Shown here one piece after another: positions 36,696-64,000 of a stretch of DNA of 64,000 nt. The DNA is from Branchiostoma floridae (lineage: Eukaryota; Chordata; Leptocardii; Amphioxiformes; Branchiostomatidae). The DNA lies in the NCBI RefSeq assembly GCF_000003815.2, contig NC_049987.1, positions 6,133,556 through 6,197,555 of the forward strand, in the 5' to 3' direction. The notes below the pieces were generated by a model. It ran no database searches, was not told the DNA's origin, and saw only the letters and a list, made by a program, of their open reading frames with translations. The translations under genes and the position numbers were made by a program. Numbering within the stretch: position 1 is the stretch's first letter; every line of letters begins with the position of its first letter.

Positions 36696-37350
36696 GTTAT
36701 GATGTTTGAACGCCGTTAGAAATAAGATAAGAAGTTATTCACTCAGTCCATCGCATGCACTTCGCGTCGTCTCCCCTCTTCCTGTCTTTATCTCCATCTT
36801 CCTCTCTTTCTCTCCATCTGTCTCTCTCTCTTTCTTGCGCCCTCTCTCTTTCTCCGTCTTTGCTGTGCTATGATGTTTGAACGCCGTTATAAATAAGATA
36901 AGAAGTTATTCAACCAGTCCGTCGCATGCAGTTAGTTCGCATCATCTTTTACTCTTCCTCTCTTTATCTCTATCTTTCTCTCTCTCTCTTTCTAGTGCTC
37001 TTTCTTTGCCACTGTGGTGTTATGATGTTTGAACTGTGTTGAAAATAAGATAAGAAGTTATTGCCCCAGTCCTTCCCATACTCCACCTCTTCCTCTCTTT
37101 ATCTCCATCTTTCTCTCTATCTCTCTCTATCCAGTGTTCTCCCTCTCCCTCTCTCTTTGTCTGCCACTGTGGTGTTATGATGTCTGAACGCCATTACAAA
37201 TAAGATAAGAAGTTATTCAACCAGTCCATCGCATGCAGCTAGTTCGCGTCGTCTCCCCTTTTCCTCTTTTTATCTCTACCTTTCTCTCTCTCTCTTTGTC
37301 TGCCACTGGTGTTATGATGTTTGAACGCCGTTATAAGTAAGATAAGAATT
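36696..37350. repeat. Tandem array, ~140-170 bp unit, five starts
   Basis: gttatgatgtttgaacgccg then taagataagaagttatt recurs at about 36696, 36868, 37019, 37174 and 37311. The copies are separated by ccagtccatcgcatgca and a (tctc)n pyrimidine tract of variable length. Confidence 0.85.
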
Positions 37351-37564
37351 ATTGCCCCAGTCCATCACACACTCGTGGCGTCATCTCATCAGGAAAGATA
37401 AACCCGCTGGTATTTTCACGCTAGTCCGTAAATGTTGCATGATTTCATTCGGAACCCCATCAGGGAGGTCACGGCGAGACGCTATGTCATCACAGAACGG
37501 GCCGTGTTTGCAGGAAACCAATTACCGCCCGGCCGGGACGGGAGATCCCGATACTACACCAAGC

Positions 37565-37790
37565 GTCGTGGTGATTATAACGAGTGAAGGAATGAATGAA
37601 GGACATTTATTGTATATTCATGCTTCACGAGTATAGGTAAAGGGGCTCTCATTGTATATTCATGCTTTGAAGGGCTAGGTATAGGGGAGTTCTTCTATTG
37701 CTAGCTATTTGTAATAGCCACAGGCTAGTTGGGCAGCCCTGGCTGTGCGCACTGAACAGCCAAACCAATAAATAGATACATGTAAATAGG
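37565..37790 (-). mobile_element. Possible retroposon 3' end with (ATTC)n tail
   Basis: On the minus strand the segment ends atgaatatacaataaatgtc then cttcattcattcc. An AATAAA-like motif before a tetranucleotide tail suggests a LINE end. A loosely related ggctggttgggtagc / ggctagttgggcagc motif occurs near 39422 and 37722. Confidence 0.35.
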
Positions 37791-37799
37791 AAAAAGCCA

Positions 37800-39485
37800 A
37801 ACCCTTCAAATATATCTATAATACCTAATAGTATTCATTTCACCTTTGACTAATCTGTTTATTTAATTTTTTTTGGTATATGTCATTGTTTTGCCTTGCT
37901 TGCAACTATGTATTTTAACTAACCATGAAATTGTCATAACGTTCTTAAAACAAAACGGATGCCCCGATGTGAAATCGTCGGTAATGATACACTATTTATT
38001 AAAAGTAATTATAAGATTCAGCCAGTCGCAAGTTACGGCAACAATCCGCTACTTTGTAACGACTTCGAATTTGTATTACCTATGTAGAACGCCCATGTAG
38101 AACATAGAAATCGTAGATAAGGTCAAGGCTTAGTTATCGTTAGTAACTCGATCCGTTATGTACGCACCAACCTCCGGCTGCGATTGAATTTCTTTCTTGG
38201 CAAAGAGTCATTTAATAAACGCGACACATCCATATATTTTTAATACTTACATATCATTTCATAGACGCTACAATAAATCTTTGTAGCGTTTCCTACATGG
38301 CAGTTTCCCTGCTTCCTACAAAAGGTGAGGAGACGGTTGCGCCTTTCTTCGACTATTGCTGTTCTTCGTTTGCAAATACAGTAGTACTAGTACTAGTACT
38401 ACGACAAACAAGTCTACTGATACGTAGGTCCTTCAGTTGAGAGTCAGCCATGAATTTCGTCCCATAGAAGCGCCCCCTTGCGTTTTGGAGGGGGATTCGG
38501 TTTGGTCCGCCGCTCGGGTAGGGGATTTTTCGGGCAACAGAGAACTCACACTTGCTTTGTTTAGTGTAGGAAGATTCGTGGTTACACACCCTTCCCAACA
38601 GAGGCTGTAACCGCACTGCGACCAAAATTTTTAAAGACAGCTCAGCGAATTTCGTGGATTAAGAAAATATCTTTTTATTTTACTCTATGTTTATCAATTT
38701 TTATATTATTTGTTCTGTTTATTTGTTTATTAAATGTAGACTTTTTATACATTGTCTCTTCATATTCCAATCACAAACGTCGACGATTATACAATTTCAA
38801 TTTTATTGAATGTAATGTCGCTCAGTGATTGCCGTCTATTTGAGGAACTCGAAATGACTATTTGATGCCGGTCCCGTCTTGATTTTAACTTCGAGTTTTG
38901 AAAAAAAATCCTAGGGGCCCGGCCATACTTCAAAATAGCAGGGGGGCTACAGCGTATCCCAAGGGGTCACGTAGAGGTCACACTCGAAAGTACAGAAACT
39001 TGAAAGCCGTTAAACTACCCAAAGGGGCCCTTTTTCCAAATGGGACCGTGTGGCATAAGTAGGATGCAAGTTGTTACGTATACGCCTAAAGGCGATACAC
39101 CTGTTGTGTAAAACAAAGAAAGCAGCTTATCTTTCGTACCACATTCACACGAAGCATGTTGCGTTGTTTACAACGTACTTAGCAGCATTAATACCGGTAT
39201 ATGTTTAGTTCCCCTGTGTGGGTTGTTTACCAGATTGGTTATTTCAGCATCCCATCTGTGACGCTAATTAGTAACACTCTGATCCTATAAGCACTATTTA
39301 TGTTATTAGCACTCCTATTATATTGCATTTGCAGTTTGTATTTATTTTCATGGTTATATATTTTTATTTCAATGCCATAATGTGCGTTTAATGTACATGT
39401 GTTGTCTGCTGGGCTAGCCCCCTGGCTGGTTGGGTAGCTCGAGCTGTATATGTATGCCCTTTACTTTTAAAGTTAAACCAATATG
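37800..39485. other. Non-coding stretch
   Basis: A small (tac)n-like run (agtactagtactagtacta) lies near 38382. No exon or RNA gene was recognised. Confidence 0.3.
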
Positions 39486-39495
39486 TCGTAAAAGT

Positions 39496-39686
39496 AAGCC
39501 TCTACCAGGCGTTCCAGGTCGCTGTAGAAATAGTAGAAATTGGCCAAATAGACAGAAAACACACCAGAGGAGTTGGTCGCACACTCTAATCCTCTACCAA
39601 CCAAGTCCTCTGGTATGTTCTCTGTCTATTTGGCCAATTTTACTATTTTCCCAGCTACCTGGGAAGCCTAGTAGTGGTAGAGGCTA
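39496..39686. mobile_element. Foldback MITE (191 bp) with 8-bp target-site duplication
   Basis: The two halves are long inverted repeats (aagcctctacc ... attggccaaatagacag at the left; ctgtctatttggccaat ... ggtagaggcta at the right), about 75 bp per arm with small indels. It is flanked by gtaaaagt on both sides (39488-39495 and 39687-39694). The 8-bp duplication suggests hAT mobilisation. A diverged fragment is at 32905. Confidence 0.85.
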
Positions 39687-39699
39687 GTAAAAGTAAGAA

Positions 39700-41570
39700 C
39701 AAGACACATTAACTTGATTGTTGATCACATGGCAACGTATATACAAGATACGATCTTGACGTAAGCCGCAAGCACCTCCATTCTTCTCATTATAATCTCA
39801 GCGGCTTTTGAACATCACAGCTTGAGTTCAATGCATAAAACATGAAATGATAATCCCAGAAATCTGCGGAATACTTTCCCACAGCGCTCTTTATCTTGTT
39901 GTGCGTGTCTTGTATCGATAAAGAAAAGTCGTTTGTCACTATGGTAACGCTAATCCGGCCCTGTTGCTCAAATCTGTATTGATGCATATATCATATTTAT
40001 TGATGAATTCTGCAAATAAGGTTCTTTTATTTCCTAGCTGCTTTTTCGGTCGGTTGAACCAAGGAGTGAAAATTAGAGGGCAACATAACTGCAATATTTC
40101 TAATTATTCAAACCTTTTCTATTGCTGAAAGAGTGAGATAGAGACAGAGATGTAGAAAGACAAGACACATAGTCTTCTTGGCGAAGTTTGGAAAACATCG
40201 TGAGACGTTTTGCGACAGTTATTAGATTTGTAACTCGAATCTACCAATGTTTTGAGGTTGTTACCTCCACATGTATACTCTTTCGGCCTTAAATTTACCC
40301 CCAAAACAAACGGCAAAGCATGTGAGGCATTTTGGTGACGGCAAACAGGCCTGTAGCTCGGACCTGCCGCCATTTTGAGATTGCCACCTCCCCATGTATC
40401 CTGTGTAAGCCTAACTGCAGCTCCTGCTATCTGTCTTGCTCTTCCCGATAAGCTCTCCCTAGTCGCTACGCAAAGATCAATGCCGCCCCGTGTACACAAG
40501 ATGGCGGCGGTGTGTGCTGCCGGCGGCCCGCAGACACTGCTGGGGTTGATATCTCCGGCTCTTCGGGAAATCCCGATAAGGACAGGCATATCACTGTCTG
40601 TAAACTGTCCACAGAAAAGGGGCACTGCCTCTGCGGGGCCGCGATAACAGGGCTGTGGGTTTGAACTTGGCAGTGGACTTGTCAGTGGCGGTGAATGGAC
40701 GGGTGGTTTCAGATACGGGAATGTGTCTTTCTTTCAGGTCACGTTTTTTGTCATGCACAGCCTTTACGTCTTTGTCGCAAATAAAATTCATAATAACAAC
40801 AACGAAAGAAAGTGATACTCATTTTGACAGTGCAATTCATTAAGTAAATTAGGTGTACATATGATTAACAAACAATTACTTAATTATTCATATATATATA
40901 GATATATAGATCTATGTCTAATGAGATTATGGAAACCTTTGATAAGTATACCTCACATTCTTTGAGTTTACTCAAAAGAAAAACAAAACATTGTGAGTCG
41001 ATTAATTATTGCGCAATATTTGATGTATAGTCCTGACAGACACCCGCTCAGTACCTCACTTCCGCTTCCTGTCTTGCGAGCAAAGCATGACGGGCAGCAT
41101 TAACCAGAAATGTGCCCAAGGCCGAAAAGAACCGTGACGTCAGTTCAAAGTCATCACGCGTTGCATGGCTATACTCACTGACCTTGACCCCGGTCGAAAT
41201 AAGTTTCTGTGGAATGAAAAACGCTGACAAAGCAATCACATCAAATTCCGGTAGACCTAACAAATAGCTGGTTACACTGATCCATTGGAACCTTTGATAG
41301 AATGTAAACTAGACTACGCCGTAGGAGAAATAAAGCACGGTGGATAAACACGGTGTACCTGTACGTGTGCAAAGTGGTATAAAAACAGACTCTTCGTATT
41401 AGACTTTTTGGCTTGCGCCACAAGTTTTTTTTTCTTCAAAGAAGATCGTAGGAAATGAGTCATGCAGGTTTGTCTGTGCTGTCTGGGACTCACGTGTCGC
41501 TTGTGTGTGACCAATGGTCAGGATCAAAGCGTGCTAGTCTCCACTTTACTCCGATCCTTTTTATGGTGAT
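39700..41570. other. Non-coding stretch with YY1-like sites
   Basis: CCGCCATTTTGAG (about 40369) and CAAGATGGCGGCG (about 40498) are YY1-like. The second embeds an ATG with good context and 48 further codons ending at 40647. A diverged 124-bp duplication (gttgttacctccacatgt at 40257, gattgccacctccccatgt at 40379) underlies the 168-codon minus-strand ORF. No gene is assigned. Confidence 0.3.
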
Positions 41571-41575
41571 CTAAA

Positions 41576-41595
41576 GGGGGGGGGGGGGGGGGGGG
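41576..41595. repeat. 20-base G run
   Basis: An uninterrupted guanine homopolymer. It may form quadruplex structure and its length in the assembly may be unreliable. Similar runs are at 108-120, 44170-44183 and 46853-46868. Confidence 0.95.
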
Positions 41596-41874
41596 TCCTG
41601 TCGATGCTCTACGCTAAATTCAGGAAGGCAGCGGCTGTGTATCATGTTAATTTAATTCGACAGGCTTGCTTCGCCTTACGGTAAATTTAGGTGCCCACTA
41701 CGCTTTACGTAGAACACACCTTCGTTAGATTTGAGCAGTCTGGGTACTAACTACGTGGAATAAAAAACGGTTGGTTACACTTTACGTAAAAGGGCACACA
41801 TCGGCTCCCCTTCAGGTGAAGGTGACAACTCAACATGAAAAAATAGCGCAAAGATGTTAGCAAGACGTCCCCTT

Positions 41875-41950
41875 TTTCATAAAAAACGAGATATCAAAAA
41901 TCGGAAGTTCCACTGTAGTACCATAACAAGCCGCTAGGACCCTCCCCCAA
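41875..41950 (-). mobile_element. Dispersed repeat fragment, reverse copy of 12390-12440
   Basis: On the minus strand it reads cctagcggcttgttatggta then ctac ... atttttgatatctcgtttt, matching ccctagtgtcttactaaggta ... tttttgatatctcgtttt at 12400-12443. Confidence 0.5.
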
Positions 41951-42219
41951 TCAAGTCATGTTCGGATCTCATCAAGAATTACCCACAAGCATAAATCAAG
42001 ACAGTGCATTCTGTTCACTGACAGACAGACACACACTGTTCTTGGTGAGGGTAAGAAGAAGAAACAGGAGAAGGTAAGGCTGACTGTGTGCCCTGCTAGA
42101 ATAGCAGGGTTGTTCATTTCCAAGAAGATGTAATTATCCAGCTCAGTCTTAAGAGCTGTACCAACAATAGATGTTGCAAAAACAGGCGTAAAACAATTAA
42201 AAACTGAAATGGATCCTTC

Positions 42220-43088
42220 CATCTGTTTGGAGATTATGTGGTGCTTCTCTTGTGTCAGCTACGTGTGAGGACATCATTTGGCTGTCTAAGCTTAATGACA
42301 GCCGCCCTTTCTTTACCCAGAACGATACGGATCTTTATAGCTTTGCTTTGGGGACTTTGCTTATCATAGTGAGCTGTCAATGGTTCGATCTCGTACGTTC
42401 AGGCCACCAGCGGCGGTTTGGTGTATGTCACGTTGTCCTTTGGGGCTATAGGTCCTTTAGTTTATGTGTTTAAAATTTGCCTCAAACGCGTGAATTCAAA
42501 CTTATAGGTACAGGCGTTCTGTCCTTAGGTGCATATCCACCATTACATCTCAACATGGGCTAGGGATATCTATGCCGGGAAAAGTAAACTCCCTGCTCTC
42601 CTGACAAAGAGACCATTAGCCCATGTTGAAAAATGCAAATCAGCGCTCCCACAAAAAAATAAACACCGACACTCCAGAAGTCCGAAGGAGAGGTTATGCA
42701 TTAACGTTTGACAACAAAACACCGAAAAAGAGAAAAAAATCTGTGCAGTTTCGGTCAGGAATATCCACCGTCAGCTTTAAACAGCTTTCAAAAGTTACGA
42801 CCCACCTCCAATCGTCTGCTTGGAGATCGAGCCAGCACGATTTCTGATTGCCTCGTCATCTCCAAACAGATATAGGGAGGTCGATTTTTTTTTCCAGAAA
42901 GCTTAAGGCATGACTTCTTGGCAACACCCAACCCACCTGTATATCTTCCTCATATCTGCTCTGAGACTAACAAAGCTGCATATCGCCTGGCCTTGTAATC
43001 TCCAAGCAGATGTTGGGGGAAAGACTAATTTTTATTGATCCCCAGGTCTCTCTTATACCAGAGGTTCTCCCTACATCTGCTTGGAGAT
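42220..43088. mobile_element. Cluster of hAT-like MITE ends upstream of the EMI-FAS1 promoter
   Basis: The terminal motif atctcc(a)a(g/a)cagat, or its reverse, occurs at 42220-42234, 42816-42830, 42858-42872, 42998-43012 and 43074-43088. The last two form a compact 91-bp foldback (atctccaagcagatg / catctgcttggagat). 42816-42872 is a second palindrome. The motif is the terminus of the intact MITE at 14711-14820. Several insertions or rearranged copies are present. Exact element boundaries cannot be assigned for the others. Confidence 0.65.
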
Positions 43089-43132
43089 CTGCCTTCCTGA
43101 AAACTTCGGTAGCAGCGGACAAACTTTTTTCC

Positions 43133-43205
43133 GTCACGTGACCGTTAGCCCCGCCCCTTGCGAGATTTAATATAAAACCTGCTGGAGGCGGTTCTGTCCC
43201 ACTTG
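43133..43205 (+). promoter_or_regulatory. Core promoter of the EMI-FAS1 gene
   Basis: In order: GTCACGTGAC (43133-43142), a palindromic E-box of USF/MITF type; ccccgcccc (43149-43157), an Sp1-type GC box; and TATAAAA (43171-43177). Transcription would start near 43200-43207, giving a 5' leader of about 75 nt before the ATG at 43279. The spacing is that of a classical TATA promoter. The foldback MITE ends only 45 bp upstream of the E-box. Confidence 0.75.
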
Positions 43206-43278
43206 ACCGGAGTCCGCTGTCGTCAGACCGGGGTTAAGCACTCATTACGTCTCGTTCTGTGCTCGGTACGGTCCCGCC

Positions 43279-64000
<20,722 letters not shown>

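Noticed and set aside
40119-40625. 168-codon minus-strand ORF
   Set aside because: Translates a diverged 124-bp non-coding duplication; no domain, ends in Ser/Ile-rich low complexity.

Overview
This is a eukaryotic (animal) genomic window, most likely from a cephalochordate (amphioxus, Branchiostoma). The evidence is GT-AG introns, long non-coding stretches, many short inverted-repeat transposons and microsatellites, and two recognisable chordate-type genes. There is no bacterial gene structure. The species call is inference from gene content and repeat style.

Layout. (1) Positions 252-373, minus strand: one exon of a Cys-loop ligand-gated channel of the glycine-receptor alpha type, covering the N-terminal extracellular region. 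The rest of the gene lies left of the window. Its signal-peptide exon should lie at higher coordinates and was not found with confidence. (2) Positions about 374-42,200: roughly 42 kb with no convincing gene. It holds minisatellites, satellite-like tandem repeats, microsatellites, retroposon 3' ends, a tRNA-derived SINE-like unit and a series of MITEs whose inverted ends and target-site duplications (TTA, TTAA, TAA, 8 bp) can be read directly. Two weak exon-like segments and one NRF-1/CRE promoter-like segment are noted with low confidence. (3) Positions 43,133-64,000, plus strand: promoter (E-box palindrome, GC box, TATA box) and the first eleven exons of an EMI + fasciclin (FAS1) secreted matrix protein, orthologous in architecture to vertebrate TGFBI (beta-ig-h3) and periostin. 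About 415 residues are encoded: signal peptide, EMI, FAS1-1, FAS1-2 and the start of FAS1-3. The rest continues beyond the right edge.

The two genes point away from each other, so the 42 kb between them is the likely home of regulatory sequence for both and probably includes a large 5' intron of the receptor gene.

The most unusual signal is in the EMI-FAS1 gene. The exon that opens FAS1-1 is present three times in tandem (units of about 144-155 bp, each with its own 3' splice acceptor), but only the third copy is a complete exon. The first two copies are truncated and would introduce stops. A similar duplication may start at the right edge, where the visible FAS1-3 exon runs into a premature stop. 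A pogo/Tigger-like MITE ends 38 bp before exon 7, a Harbinger-like MITE sits in intron 9, and a foldback element lies just upstream of the promoter. A 100-N assembly gap lies in intron 2.
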